Of a stretch of 64,000 bases of DNA, positions 1 through 11,765 are shown piece by piece. How positions within the stretch are numbered: the first letter of the stretch is position 1; each line of letters begins with the position of its first letter. This DNA is from Filobasidium wieringae. Its lineage: Eukaryota > Basidiomycota > Tremellomycetes > Filobasidiales > Filobasidiaceae. Made by a program: the position numbers and the translations under genes. The notes below the pieces were generated by a model. The model did no database searches. It saw nothing but the letters and a program-made list of their open reading frames with translations, and had not been told where the DNA came from. The DNA is taken from assembly GCA_001600055.1 (NCBI GenBank), contig BCIV01000002.1:500287-564286 (forward strand), given 5' to 3'.

Positions 1-906
1 AAGATCTCTTCTGATAGGAGCTTGAGGATGACCATGTTGTTTTCGCATAATGAAAGGTTGGTTTTGGAAGAAGCAACGATTTCGGGGATGAAGGTTGGCC
101 AGTCATGTGGCCAGGCCTGCTTAAGGATCTGCAACAAGGGTGATTTATTGTCAGCCATGGCTTGCATCCGTCTGGAACCTAGTACCCACCTGCACTAAAA
201 CAAGGTTAAGCTTGTTCACATAAGCCTTTTCAGATCGCATTCTGCCTTCATCGGACGAAACTTCAACAATAGTCTGAACAATGAAGTTTCGGATTCCTGT
301 GTTAAGGAGAATGATTAGGCTTTTGCAAATTCCGCGATTGTGACCCAGACATACCTTGCTGCTGATCGACAGGCAAAGCTTTCCATCTCGTCTGAATCAA
401 CTTCTCCAAAATTTGTAAGGCGATGTACTTCGGGGACAACATGCAAATCAGCCGGTTTGTAGGATGCGAAAAATCGATCAAGACTCACCTTCGTTTGCCC
501 TCCTACTGAAGATTCTAGGATAGCAGGTACACGACTCCAGGCATCCGGGTTTTCTAGAGATTGCGACCAGATGATAAGCGACCGATTCGGGAAATTAGGT
601 TAGGAGAGAGTCGAAACTTACCTTGGAATTGCGTGAGAACTTGTTGAGCCATTTGTTGCTGATTATCGTCGCAATTGATAAGAACAACAGTCATGCACAT
701 GTTTAGCTGGAGGAAATAACGCTTGCAATCAATTTTCAAAGCGAGAACTTACCTCTTGTCCGTTTCCAGAGAACATGGCCGTCACTACCCTATCTAACAT
801 CCCCACGTCCAGGTCCTGAGAGAAATCGAGAATAGCCTGTTCAAAAAGTAACACGTTTGTCAGTAAGGGACCTAAAAGCGGTGATAACCAGTTCACTTAC
901 CTCCAT
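1..906 (-). CDS. CRM1: Exportin-1 (CRM1/XPO1), N-terminal part, cut by the left window edge
   Basis: Nuclear export receptor that carries leucine-rich NES cargo through the nuclear pore with Ran-GTP. The spliced N-terminus reads [20 protein letters not shown], then [25 protein letters not shown] and [13 protein letters not shown] with [15 protein letters not shown], all diagnostic of the importin-beta N-terminal HEAT region of CRM1. The first coding exon is only six bases (ATGGAG, 906-901), followed by a gtaagt intron; exon 2 is 836-753, and further short introns follow. The start is fixed by the conserved N-terminal MEAILDFS. The central HEAT repeats, NES groove and C-terminus lie outside the window, so the cysteine that determines leptomycin sensitivity cannot be checked. 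The family assignment is secure. Confidence 0.95.
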
Positions 907-1343
907 CTTGATGCAGCAGCGGAATTTCCTCTATGATCAGGCAGTTCGAATGTATCTGACAATTGAGGAGATTAAATCTCGCAGTTTCAAGTTTACAGCA
1001 GATAACGTTTGTGTATCTACCTATATGTGCGCCACTAAGCTCAGGGGACTTGTGAACACCTGCTTATGCTCTGTGTCTTCTCCCTGCTCTTCTCCGGGGC
1101 TATTCCGAGGAGAGTAAGCGATGAAAGTTTTCCAGAGATTGAGTTGCTATCTAGCAGCTGTCGATGATAATGTAGATCTCTGAAGTAGACTTGAGGCAAT
1201 ACGTTGGTAGGTTTGCGGAATGAGGAATAGATGAGTAGTACTACTCTGGATGTTGGTCTACACGGCAGCTGCTTGACGCGGATCCGTGTCGCCCATAAAA
1301 TTAGGTAAGCAGATTTGTAGAAAGTTCGATATGTTTCGCTTAC
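907..1343. other. Upstream region of CRM1, no gene recognised
   Basis: This stretch holds the 5' leader and promoter side of CRM1 and the 3' flank of the broken orphan-gene copy that follows. A short plus-strand open frame overlaps the CRM1 start, but its frame crosses the CRM1 exons and looks like chance. No conserved protein, RNA or repeat was seen. Confidence 0.4.
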
Positions 1344-1675
1344 CTTTTGTACGATGAAACAATCGACCGCAGCGACTTGAGTGACTCATGTCGAACCAAC
1401 CCCCAGTATAAAAGTACTTCATCTGGAATAAGGGGGCATTCTCGAGCGAGGCCCCTATACATCGTGCGGTGGAACCACATTTCTGAACCTTAGTGCGTCC
1501 AATACCATACCTGCATAGATGGTCAACGAGGAGAACAGAGAAAAGGAGGAAAGATACATACCTGAAGCGGGCGCAGTAGATCTGACTCTCGAACCTTCTG
1601 GACTGAGAATGCGAACTGGACTTTAGCGAACCTCAATCTGAACTGTCCATCGCGATCATATTTGCTAGCCGCCAT
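1344..1675 (-). pseudogene. Relic copy of the orphan membrane-protein family at 57.5-58.6 kb
   Basis: Reading from an ATG at 1675, a 38-codon exon (1675-1562) ends at CTTCAG, then a gtatgt...gcag intron (1561-1511) and a second exon (1510-1344). Across the splice the protein reads VRESDLLRPLQ then VWYWTH, a stop, GSEMWFHRTMYRGLARECP. The orphan gene at 58.3 kb reads VSELDFPCPLL then VWQWTHYGSEAWFHQRMY and AECP-like residues in the same order. Over 78 aligned bases 58 are identical and most differences fall at codon third positions, so both copies evolved as protein-coding sequence. Here a TAA (1492-1490) replaces the tyrosine codon. Similarity fades after ECP and no membrane segment or repeat tail follows. 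It is probably a pseudogene, though a single-base assembly error or an alternative splice could also explain the stop. Confidence 0.55.
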
Positions 1676-3867
1676 GTAATAAGAAGATCAAAAGCCTGGG
1701 CAACGTAGCCTTTACTGTAAAAATCTTGAGCTGGATAAGTACATGATGTAGAATATTGCTTTCTCTGTATCTGATATTCGCTCTTGGTCAACAGAAGTGA
1801 GACAAGGGGATCTTCCGTTTCGAACCTTGCGCTAGCATTCGTATCGTGGGGACCGCCATGTACGGGAGCAATCTCATAGAAAGCATTCCGGACAGAAGAT
1901 GCATTTCGTTATCTGCGTATCCACAACTTGAGATCCTCCATCTTTGGATCTGAACAAAGCAGTCGGGAATCCTGTACTCTCTACAAAGCTCATAAGGCCA
2001 ACGGATTCGAGTTGATGCATCCGCGAAAAGCAGATTAGGGCGACCCAGTCGCCCCTCACCGACTCGCTAACATGCCGAATCATTGCAAGCTTCTGGCTTA
2101 CCTCTCCTCTGGAGAATCGAATCGAGTTGCTCTCACCAAGGAAGAGAATCGAAAAGCGAGGATGACATGGTTCGATGTAGCGTACCTACCGTTGAGTTCC
2201 CTCTCTAACGTCCTGCTGCAACAATAAATCAGAAGCAATGGCAAAGGGTCTCAACGAACTCTCCCAATTGCGTAGCAGCGATGCAAGCTTGGAACGTGCT
2301 ACACCAAACTCTGAATGGCAGATGTGACGCGGACAGCTTGTCTGCGTTTTTCTCTATCCGGAGAGGAACTAAAGTGGAAGGGTGGCAAATCTACGTTTTC
2401 CGAACGACCGGCTATCATAGCAGCGCGTGAACATTCCCCTAGCGGTAGGTGATATGGTCCAGAAAAGGAAGGAACTGTCTTCACAAAGGGATATCGTGTC
2501 TATGAAATAGCACTAGCCAACTTCAGTGCCTCCCGACCCGCAAGAGGCAGATAATACACGTCGATCAGCCTCTCACGACCTGATTTTGTTTGAACAGGCT
2601 GACACTTCGCTTGTTCGTAGGCTAATCACAATGCTTTTTCCGGTAGAACGCCTGAGATGATTCTAGCGTTTGTGTAGCATCTCATACTATTCAATACCCA
2701 TAAGCAAATACGCCTTTGGGCAAAACAGGCCAATCAGGCACCCCAGATGTGTCCTTCGTCATTCGTGGCTCTTACAAGTCGGATTTTTGGGTCCATCTCG
2801 TCTGAACGTGTGAGATGACGCTTGGAGAAATCATGATGGAAACTGTTATTCTGCTGTTGCGGTGGATTTGACCCCTTGTTTGCTTCAGCCTATGCACCGG
2901 AAGTCTTCGGCCATCCGTGAGCGATAATGATCATGGACAGGGCTAGTCAGGCCGAGTTGGAGGAAGAGGAAGGAACGACGATTTGCCAAGGAACGATCAA
3001 CATGGCCGTGATATCGTAGCAACCTCCACCTTAGCGATTTGTTTTTTCTAGACTCTCGACTTCGGTAGGTGAATGACCTAAGGTCAGTTGAACTGAACCT
3101 GTGGAATTGCAACCCAATCGAACTGAGCCGCTAGAACTAGGACGAGTACTGCGATTGAATCAATAAATCAAGGTTCCTTGCAGACTCCCGTAGATGTGAA
3201 CAGGAACGCGATCCCACAGTTTCCCGACGTGCACGGAAGGATCATCCGGTTCCCGATTGTTTCCTTGATACATATTCGAATTCGATAGCCGTTGCTCGTG
3301 AGAACTTGAAACCTTGTGGATCCTGAAGAAGCCTTGAGCTTTAGCCTCCAGCCACTGTCCTTCCACCGAAGTCGCATCGCATGGCTCTCGACTTCCCCTG
3401 ACACCGAGGTGCGCTGTCTGTTCGCAATAAATCCAAACGCCACCCGGAGCCGTTTGCTTCCGGGGTCAACCCCGGTTCGTTTCTCAGCGAGTACGCCAGT
3501 AGTGGGATTTGCACGGTTCTCACAGCGACAACCTTCCTCTTATAGCATTTGGTTACCAACAAGCTTGAATTATCCGTCTTCGCGACATCCTGTGCCATCC
3601 GCCTTTGTATAAGGAAGCACGCATTCGACACGGACATCTCGCTTTATTGAGACCGAACCCTTCGATCACTGGAACTCCTCACAATAATACGCGATAACCC
3701 GGATCTGCAAGGAGCGACAAGATTACGGCGATCGATATTTACGACTGAGCAACCCCGGTAGATTAGATACAGCTCTTGAATACGCCCAGTGTGGTATTCG
3801 CGCAGTAGAGCTTCAGTACATCTGATTCAGTTGGGTCAGTTCCGAAAGCGAACGCGCAATTATGGCT
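1676..3867. other. 2.2 kb gene-poor interval before the RAC gene
   Basis: Short open frames occur on both strands (the longest about 98 codons, near 3316-3637, overlapping on opposite strands), but none shows a recognisable domain, a consistent splice pattern or third-base bias. The final few hundred bases must include the RAC promoter. The interval is unusually long for this compact region and lies next to an orphan-gene relic, so it may be degenerate accessory DNA. I see no intact gene in it. Confidence 0.4.
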
Positions 3868-4951
3868 ATGCAGAGTATCAAGTGTGAGTACAAAGTTTTA
3901 CTGGCTACTGTCATCGGAGGTTTGAGAAGCTCTTGAGCGTAAAACAAACTATGTTGAGATTGTCGAGGAGTGGCGGAGCGAGCGTCAGGAGCCGCCACGG
4001 GGATTTGATAGGGCCACTTAGCTAAAGGAGAATTATTCCTCTTGAAATAGGTGTGGTGGTAGGAGATGGAGCGGTCGGCAAAGTGAGTTTAGCTCGCTCG
4101 ACATTAGCGACGAAAGATCAGCTCCTAAAGTGTTCCATCCTGCCTGTCAGACATGCTTGCTTATCTCGTATACGACGAACGCTTTCCCTGGCGAGTGAGT
4201 AAAGCTGTGCTGCGTCTTCTGCAGTATTGACAGTTGACCATTTTTTTTTGCTTTTGGCAGATATGTACCCACTGTGTTTGATAACTACTCAGCGAATGTA
4301 CTTGTGGACGGTAAACCCGTGTCACTGGGATTATGGGACACGGCTGGTCAGGAAGATTACGAGTAAGTAACATATGAACCACATCTTCCCAAGTAGCTCA
4401 CAACAATTTAATTTCAAAATCAGTCGTCTGCGACCGCTATCTTATCCTCAGACGAACGTTTTCCTGGTCTGTTTCTCCATTGCAAGCCCACCAAGTTTCG
4501 AAAACGTGAAGACGAAGGTAAGTTCTTGAAATGGGCTGGTGGAGTGTAGCGGATACTAACCTCTCTGGCTTTGCATCCCGTAGTGGTACCCAGAGGTATC
4601 ACACCACGCACCTGGTGTACCTATCATCCTAGTCGGAACCAAACTTGATTTGCGGGACGACCCCCTCACATTACAACGGTTGAAGGAGAGACGGTTTGCT
4701 CCTGTGACCTATGCTCAAGGATCTCAGATGGCTAAAGAAATTGGAGCTGTCAGGTACCTTGAGGTAAGTGCGGATGACGGTTTGGTCTCACAAGCGGTAG
4801 AGTTCAACACGGCCTTTCCTGTCAGGCCTCCTCGTTGACCCAGAAAGGTTTGAAAAACGTATTTGACGAAGCGATCAAGACCGTCCTTGCTCCAGCGGAC
4901 AGGAGTGGAAGTGGCAACAGGAAGAAGAAGAAGAACTGTGTAATTCTATGA
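3868..4951 (+). CDS. RAC1: Rac-type Rho family small GTPase
   Basis: Membrane-anchored molecular switch controlling actin, polarised growth and NADPH oxidase/PAK signalling in fungi. Seven exons were resolved: 3868-3883, 4051-4082, 4151-4194, 4261-4362, 4424-4517, 4584-4763 and 4826-4951. The protein shows the P-loop GDGAVGKTCLLISY, switch [14 protein letters not shown], switch [22 protein letters not shown], the Rho insert after [11 protein letters not shown], and the C-terminus [11 protein letters not shown] followed by a lysine stretch and the CAAX box CVIL. A terminal leucine predicts geranylgeranylation. An in-frame ATG two codons upstream (3862) could serve as start; MQSIKC is preferred because Rac/Cdc42 proteins begin MQ.IKC. 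Cdc42 is less likely because the switch-region and C-terminal residues are Rac-like. Confidence 0.93.
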
Positions 4952-5607
4952 GGAAAGGTCCACGGAAATAGATTGAAGAAGGCTCTCAGATGTCAGGCAT
5001 AAAAGGGGATGCAACAAGAAAAGGCGAGCTAAGGATAAGCCCTATATGTAAACTTGGATGTACAATACAATGATTCTCTAGAACGCCTGTTCGATAAACT
5101 TTTCACTCCGATCTGATCGCTTGCCGTTGCGAGTAAGGGCCTACTACTCTTCGGTAGATGCGGAAAAGGTAAGGCCGTCATGCAACGCCTGGCGAGGTTG
5201 CTCATGGTTTCGGACTGGCGGTGCGTCCATCTAGTCTTGATCCGAAACTTCATCATCAATGTCATTGGCTATCCTTTGCCAGCTGTTGACTGCGTATCTG
5301 ATCACCCTCATGGCCAGTTTAGGCATGATCCTCTACATCTGTTGTTCTGCAGACTCGATTGTTCTAGACTCGGCTGTTCTGGTCGGTCCCGGTAAACCGA
5401 TTATGCCCGCCCCAGATGTGTAGTGTCTCGGTCTCATCTTGTTGATAGCAGTAGTGTTCGTCTAATGTGACTGAGGTACACGTGGTACGCCCTCTCGCAA
5501 GTCATGTCGCTACAAACGACGATCGGATATAGCCATGCTTGGCCGATCAGATGAACGCAAAGTTGAGTTGCGAAGCCTTTCCCACGTTGCTTGATGTCAC
5601 TTCCCTA
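4952..5607. other. 3' flank of RAC gene, no gene recognised
   Basis: Presumed terminator and polyadenylation side of the RAC gene. It contains only short unsupported open frames on both strands. Confidence 0.35.
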
Positions 5608-6000
5608 TCAAGGAAGGAAGGCCTGAGCCTCAGATGTAAAACGTGCTTCCAGGTGGACCGCGAACAGTCGAGAGACGCGGTCAATCGCGTTGACGCTTGC
5701 TTTGGGGCTTCGGTGATCCCCAATAGAAGAGGTGGGAGCGGGGAATTTGGTTTCGCTGATAAAGTAGGCAATAACCTTGCAATCGATAGGTGCAAGAACG
5801 CTATTTATGCGTCGTTGTTTTTCGAAAAATCGGTATAGACACCATCCTGCTAGAGCCAGAATTGAGATATAGCTGGCTTGCGTGATGGGCAATTTTGAAG
5901 ATTTGGCGTATTTTAGCGTAATAGGGATGATGATGATTCTCAGAGGTATGATCCTGGTTATGTCGGAGAGGATTTCAAGCTGAACCGGGTGGCGTTTCAT
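5608..6000 (-). other. Membrane-anchored open frame, possible gene fragment
   Basis: An ATG at 6000, only 45 bp beyond the DPH3 stop, opens a 130-codon frame. It begins with two hydrophobic stretches (around residues 15-28 and 43-57, the latter ILALAGWCLYRF) followed by a basic segment (FEKQRR). This layout resembles the membrane anchor of microsomal fungal enzymes such as cytochromes P450. However, no haem-binding or other catalytic motif follows in any frame before the RAC gene, so if it is a gene it is a fragment or a short membrane protein with unresolved introns. The function is unknown. Confidence 0.25.
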
Positions 6001-6044
6001 AGCGAGCGGCTAGACCCTCGCCCAACTCCATCAAAGAAGGTATA

Positions 6045-6487
6045 TCATGCCGTTGCAGCGGCTCGAGCTTGTTCATCCCTCTCAATTCCCTTGACTTCTT
6101 CGACAGTATCCTTAAAGTTGAGCTTTGCGATCTCCTTCTCTAAATCCCCTCCCTCAGGTTTGGATTCCTCCTCGTTCTTCTCGCCATCTTCAGCTCCCTC
6201 TTCCTCAGCAGAATCGTAATCCTCGTAATCATCCTGTAGTCATCCGAAATTCAGCGTTCATCTTACTATGAGACCGCATGTTGGATTCATAAACTCACCC
6301 ATTCATAGATCACTCTTATAATCAAACTACAGCTCGGGCACCTTGCTACCTCGTCTCCATCTCTGAGCTGACTTTTCGTGATCTCGAATCGATCACCACA
6401 AGGACAAGGGTAATGATATACACTAGCCTTGGCATCCCAGACGAAATCCTCGATCTCTATTTCGTCGTAGAACGTCTCACGAGCCAT
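6045..6487 (-). CDS. DPH3: DPH3/KTI11 CSL-type zinc-finger protein
   Basis: Small electron-carrier protein needed for the first step of diphthamide synthesis on elongation factor 2 (with DPH1/DPH2) and for Elongator-dependent tRNA wobble-uridine modification. Two exons (6487-6299 and 6233-6045) encode 125 residues. The N-terminus carries the CSL zinc finger: [13 protein letters not shown] supplies the first Cys-X-Cys pair and [16 protein letters not shown] the second Cys-X2-Cys pair. The C-terminal half is an acidic, glutamate-rich tail longer than in yeast. The start [15 protein letters not shown] matches the family. It is followed closely on the same strand by a membrane-type open frame and preceded by the cupin gene. 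Confidence 0.95.
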
Positions 6488-6740
6488 TTTGAAAACCTGG
6501 CAATGCAGCTGAGGTCGACGGTAGAGAGGAAAGATAGCAAGATGATGGCGGGTATGAGGTGCGAAATAAAACCTAGAATCCGACTTTGATTGAGGCGATA
6601 CCAATCACGTGATTCGAAATCAGCCGGTCAAAGTCGTTGTTTGGTGCGTGCAGCTTAATCATCTCGATAGCTCTCAGTTCTACAATTGCTACATTCGTAT
6701 CATTGTCATCACTTTCTTTTATTCGATTTCAATTGAATCT

Positions 6741-7569
6741 CTACTGCTTTCCAGGCTGGGCCCACTTGGGGGGCTCGTCCTTGCCCTCGTCCTCAAGCTT
6801 GTCACCCTCCTCCTTGGCTGATGAAAGGAACACGTAATCTATCAACGATATGATCTGGTTTGTGACAGAGAAGAACACTTACTCTTGTGAACAGACTTGG
6901 GGTCGTGCTCAGCAGGAGCGTAGACGGTGAAGCAGACCAAAGGCTCGTTGCCGGTGTTGATGAAGTTATGCTTGCTTCCCTGAGGAACGATAACCATATC
7001 GCCAGCGTTGATCTGCTTCTCTTCACCTGAGACGATGGCTTTGCACTGTCCTTGAGTAAAGATCAAGTGCTGGTCGACGTGGTGAACCTAGGCGGAAAAG
7101 GAACTTGTGAATTAGTCCATTGTCTAGAGGTCAACTAACTGGTGGTGAGCGACTTACTTCCTCGCCAATGTCTCCTCCGACAGGGATAGTCATCTCAACC
7201 AACTGAGACGATTCTCCAGTCCAAAGTACCCGACGGAACTCTTGGCTCTTGGCAGGGAACTCGGTGGTCATCTTGGGGAAGTAAACCATCTACACAGCCA
7301 GGAAACAATTCAGTATACACAGTGTTAGAATGCACGGTAAAAGGAACACCGACCTTTTTCTCGGGAGGGGACGACATCTTGTTCTGAGTAGCATAAGTTC
7401 GTGAAAGTGTTCGTAAAGCGCAAGATGGTCCAGCGACATAGTTATTTCGTAAAGGAGAGGCACGGGCGATAATGGTGGAGGGAGATGTCCGACGGAGACA
7501 AGGCGTTCGAGAGGTTAACGATGTCTTGCGGAGGGTTGCGATTGCTCTAGCGGAAGTGGATGCAGACAT
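6741..7569 (-). CDS. Cupin-domain protein with probable mitochondrial presequence
   Basis: Four exons (7569-7354, 7289-7158, 7087-6883, 6817-6741) give 209 residues. The first about 70 are rich in Arg/Ser/Thr with no acidic residues (ARAIATLRKTSLTSRTPCLR), typical of a mitochondrial targeting peptide. A second ATG (MSSPPEKK) at the end of exon 1 could give a cytosolic form. The rest is one cupin barrel: LVEMTIPVGGDIGEEVHHVD, then QGQCKAIVSGEEKQINAGDM, and VPQGSKHNFINTGNEPLV. The two histidine motifs would bind a metal. The family includes mannose-6-phosphate-isomerase-like and unclassified cupins, so substrate and reaction cannot be assigned. The short tail is acidic and lysine-rich. Confidence 0.85.
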
Positions 7570-7955
7570 ACTGGTTTCTATTGACTTGTGTTTGGTGATT
7601 GATTGGAAAGATTTGATGTCAAAGAAACCGATCAACTTGGCAAGAGGGGGTCGAAGTATATGAGTGCGATCGATTTTAGATAGCAGCTCCATCGCTTCGA
7701 TCTGCGTACACGACGTCATCGAGAAGTGCGATTTACATCCGGTCAGGGGACCTAAAATTCGCCTAAACGTGTTTCAGGCAGTGAAGGAGGCTATTATATC
7801 ACGTCACAAGGGGGAAGGAGTCTATACATAGTAGCTATAGCTTACTCTCTTGCTGAAGCTCAGGCTCTAGACGTAAGAATGGATCATAAAGGTTCGTCTA
7901 CTTTTGTTCGCAACAATCAGCAATGATCGGTCTAGCTCCGGCAAGAAGCGGTGTT

Positions 7956-9821
7956 TCAGCAGAATGCTCCCGCCAATTCCATGTTGATCGGGTCCAAGTC
8001 AGCTTGAGTTTCAAGAGATGATATGCTTGCAGTAGAGAGGTCATCAGGACCATACGGAACCTCGAGAGAAGGGAGGGAATCGATTAAAGCTTGTTTTTCT
8101 CTGCTGATCTGCACCCGAGCAGGTGGGTGATGTGGATGCATGCTGGGCGTAATTCGGAAAGAAGAGGTCGAACTGCCGGTCTTGCGATGAGGACGTACAT
8201 ATCCGGAACCTCCTTTTGTGGAACTCGAGATCTGATAAGGATGGTACCTTGTTGTAACAGACTCTAACCCTTTTGGTTGAAGATGAGGTTGCAAGCCTTC
8301 GAGAGGGGTATCGAAAGAGAGTAGGCCTTGAGAGTTGAATGGAGCGAAATCTTCATCTTCCCCAAGATCGTTGATACTGAACAATTCATCACATTGTCCA
8401 GGGGAATCTTCGGAAGATGAACTGTATTCGTATCCCGTAGGGATTTTGGTGAATCGCAGGTGCGCGCTTTTGATATGTTTATTGAGGGTGATTCTACGGC
8501 AGAAGCTGCAACAGTCTTTAATTCAGAACAGTATTTGTATGCCATCATTCAAAGTAAACGACTCACCTCTTGCTGCATTCTTCCTCGGGACAAGGGTAAG
8601 GCCTATTGCCAATATGAATTTTGCGATGACGAGCAAGCGAGCTGGAATCTGCGAAGGCCTTGTAACAGATATCGCAGTGATGAGGTCGTTCCCCAGTGCT
8701 GTGACCAAACAAATCAGGGGATGGTCAAGGGTGGGGGGACGATATTACTCACTGTATTCTTATGTGGACTGTCAATGCTGACTTTTGGATGAAACGCTTG
8801 CCGCAAGTCACTAAGGGGCAAGCAAATGGGCTGTAAGGGGATCAGTTCTCATCGTATCATTATTAGGTCTTGTAAGATATATCTTACCGGTCATTGGTAT
8901 GGATGCGTTCGTGTCGGATACAGTCGCTTTTTCTGGTGAATCTTTTGGTACAACAGATTTCGCCAGAGATCTGGCCCATCTGCACAAGCGCGTCACGATC
9001 AGGGTTCAAAGGATTGTATTTGCAGATAGCCGGTCTATCTTCCGCTGTCATATCATCATTTATTAGCTACGGGAAGACAATAGATTAGCAGCTGTTCATG
9101 AAAACACAGCCTTTCGTAGCAGGGGACTAGTACTCACATCTAGCACGTCCATATTAATCGGTTGTTGCGGACCGATACTGCCCAAACCACTGATAGGGGA
9201 TGGATCTGTGCCTACCAATAGTGTTCCGCAATACCTGCTACCTAATTTTATATCTTTCTGGCTTGGCGCAACGAACGGCAAGGCGCGACGGGAGGGAACT
9301 TGTAAAGGTAAGGACGATCTCCAACTGGAAGGGTCACCCTGGGAGATGGGGGCCCACTGGTTGGATGATGTAACAAAGGAGGTCTTGGGGGCTGGCGCGA
9401 TCCTGCGATACGTCGGCGGAGCGGGTGTGCTGAAAGTCTTTGGGAGATAACGTCTTGATTGCGATAGGACAGAAGGGAAGGTCGATTGAACGGCGGAGTG
9501 CTGGTTAGATTTGAGCAGATGCTGGACTGAACCGAGATCGGGCCAGTTTGATTTCGTCGTTCCGTTCGAAGAAGTGATTCGTGATCGAGGAAGCGTACTG
9601 ACCAGCAGAGAGTCTTCGGTTCCGCGAGTCCACCAGGGATCGTATGAACTTGTGGTCACACCCCCTTGAGTGATACTAGAGCGAGCTATGGGAAGGGCTG
9701 GCGCAGTGAGGTTGATCGGTTGAGGTGGATATGGGGCATTGGATCCGTAGATTCCGTAATCCCAAGTCATGCCCTCTTCGGGCCATGCAAGTGTAGGCGT
9801 ATATAGATTGTTGTTCATCAT
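7956..9821 (-). CDS. C2H2 zinc-finger transcription factor (four to five fingers)
   Basis: Exons resolved from a minimal start: 9821-9138, 9066-8888, 8830-8753, 8698-8567, 8505-7956, giving 540 residues. The N-terminal half is low-complexity (Ser/Thr/Pro). The fingers follow in order: [20 protein letters not shown] with an upstream unusual Cys-containing segment, then [40 protein letters not shown], and [20 protein letters not shown], linked by TGERP-type linkers. The C-terminal tail contains an acidic SSSSEDSPG region. The frame stays open and protein-like upstream of 9821 (about 10120-9918, ending at a gtgagtg donor that fits a cag acceptor at 9826), so the true start probably lies in one or more further exons. 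DNA target and role are unknown. Confidence 0.8.
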
Positions 9822-10129
9822 AGCTCTGTCCAAGCAACGGCTGATCAGTATCCCCTTTCTCCTTGATGCTGCATCCCCTGGAGGGGTGGATGGTGATCGA
9901 CCTGTCGAAACACTCACTTAAGGAAGTACGGGTCAGACACGATCAGAAAGGATCCGATTGAAACCGATAGATGTTTGAAGTCGTGACGAGTAAAGGAGAT
10001 CGTTGATCCTTTCGACGAGGAAGAATGACGGTTTGATTCAGGTTGGAATGCGCGTTTATTGGCCAGCTGGAGGGCATCGTCGTTAGTGGAATGGACAAGA
10101 GGTACATGTCCACACTCAAGATTGGACCT

Positions 10130-11765
10130 ACCTCAGTCTCAAGGACGAGTTTATCTCGCTAGATGTTGAAGTTTGAAAGCGATTGGACGGACTGCGAGAA
10201 GCAACTTTGTATATAACAGTGTATAGCTTTGTAGGCAGTGTTGCATTCTTGATCTTCTTGAGAAGTTGTCATCGCGACCTAACGCCCCACGCCTGTCTAT
10301 TCATATACTCCTGCTGCTACGCTGCTACCCAAGTCATGTTAAACTGCCGGACGTCCAGAAATGAAATACCGCCCGACTTGAATTACACGTGTTGAAGTCA
10401 TCTTTGATCGTCAAAACGATTTTGAGCTCGGGCGACCAGGGGTAATTATTCGGCCTCAAGCGAGATCTGAGACAGGATTGATGGATGAAGATCGTCCATT
10501 ATGCTCAAAGATGAGTGATTAGTAGTATAAAGGACCTTCTTATTGGAACCAGGTGTGACAGCCATCAGATCGAAACCGTTCTCTACGGAATCCGGTCACC
10601 AGAGAGAAGAACGGTCAATCACACAGCCCAATCCAACCAGCCTGTATTGGAGCAGCAGGCAGCGGATTACCTAGACATTGATGGAAAGTGGAACGGCCTG
10701 AACGTTGATGATCAGGGCGGCTCTCCTCGACTGATCGATCAGTCACGTTTGCCTCCGTGATCTCAAGTCAAACGGTTTCAACGCGAGGTTACTGCGGATC
10801 GATCACGAAACGGACATAGCCCGAGGCCGAACTCGGCTCATCCTAGTACATCATTGTTGTTCACGAGCGTAGAAGAACCAGGCGAAGTCAGGAATCGACG
10901 TTCTTTAAATCCCACCGAGGTAAATTGGGAGTCCTTTGAACTAGGTCGCGGATCCGTTTGACTAAATCCGGACATCGCCTCTCATATAAGGCCGAGAATG
11001 GGTTTTTCGTTAGGAATGATACTAATATACTAGATATACTAGAGTATAAAGTTAAAGTATACCCTTTGGGCCGCCAGAGTCTATATTCCCAACTATGTCT
11101 TATCCGGGAACCGGGAATCAGGCAATCCCGTCTCGCATGGAAGAAACCTGAATTACTATCACTGGCAAAAACCGAGAGCTTACAGCGGAAAATGAGACCC
11201 ACCAAGACTGCATTTGAGGAAAATACGCCGGCTGGTAGCTCATGGCTCACCACCTTGTACTACCCCTGCGATTTGTTTGTATCAATACGTCATTTACGTC
11301 TACTTATCTAATTAGCTAAAGGTGTGTATAAAGGGATACGAAAGCTCGCCAGTATGATGCCGTCTTACCGTTGCGTGGGGGTTGGCAAGGCCTCCTTTGT
11401 AACAAGGAGAAGCTTCTGTTCTCCTGAAGATCAACGGCCTCTCCAGTCTTTAGCAGAGAGGATGTTATAAGCGAAGAGAAAGGGAACCTAGAACCTCGAT
11501 ATAAGCAAGACATAGATAAATCAGTGGAATTCCCAGGTTCGCAGAACCGCGATCTGGACGATTTCTTAGTCCTTCTGCTTGGACTAGACAACTGTCATCT
11601 TCTACAAGATGTCTGGGCCTACCAATCTCAGCTTTGTCCATAAGCTGCTGAACCAGACCCCTTTGATTCCGTGTGTGTTCGCTCTCGGTTGACATGTATC
11701 TGGGTAAGCTGACGGTCAACATATTGTTCATTTCGTGCTGGAACAGCAAAGGGGCTCCGTTTGAT
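10130..11765. other. Intergenic region between zinc-finger gene and TOR-like kinase, with one open relic-like frame
   Basis: It contains the divergent upstream regions of the two flanking genes. Around 11030-11100 the DNA is markedly AT-rich. From roughly 11430 to 11641 one plus-strand frame stays open and reads like protein (for example NRDLDDFLVLLLGLDNCHLL) but has no usable start and stops at TAA; I cannot assign it to a family. Other frames look like chance. Confidence 0.35.

Noticed and set aside
3316..3637. Overlapping 98-codon frames on both strands
   Set aside because: No domain, no splice logic, and both strands are open equally, as expected by chance in GC-balanced DNA.
5608..6000. 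Cytochrome P450 gene
   Set aside because: Only a membrane-anchor-like start is visible; no I-helix, ExxR or haem-Cys motif follows on this strand.
8335..8781. 148-codon plus-strand frame
   Set aside because: It lies antisense to the zinc-finger exons, whose finger motifs and phase-consistent introns are decisive.
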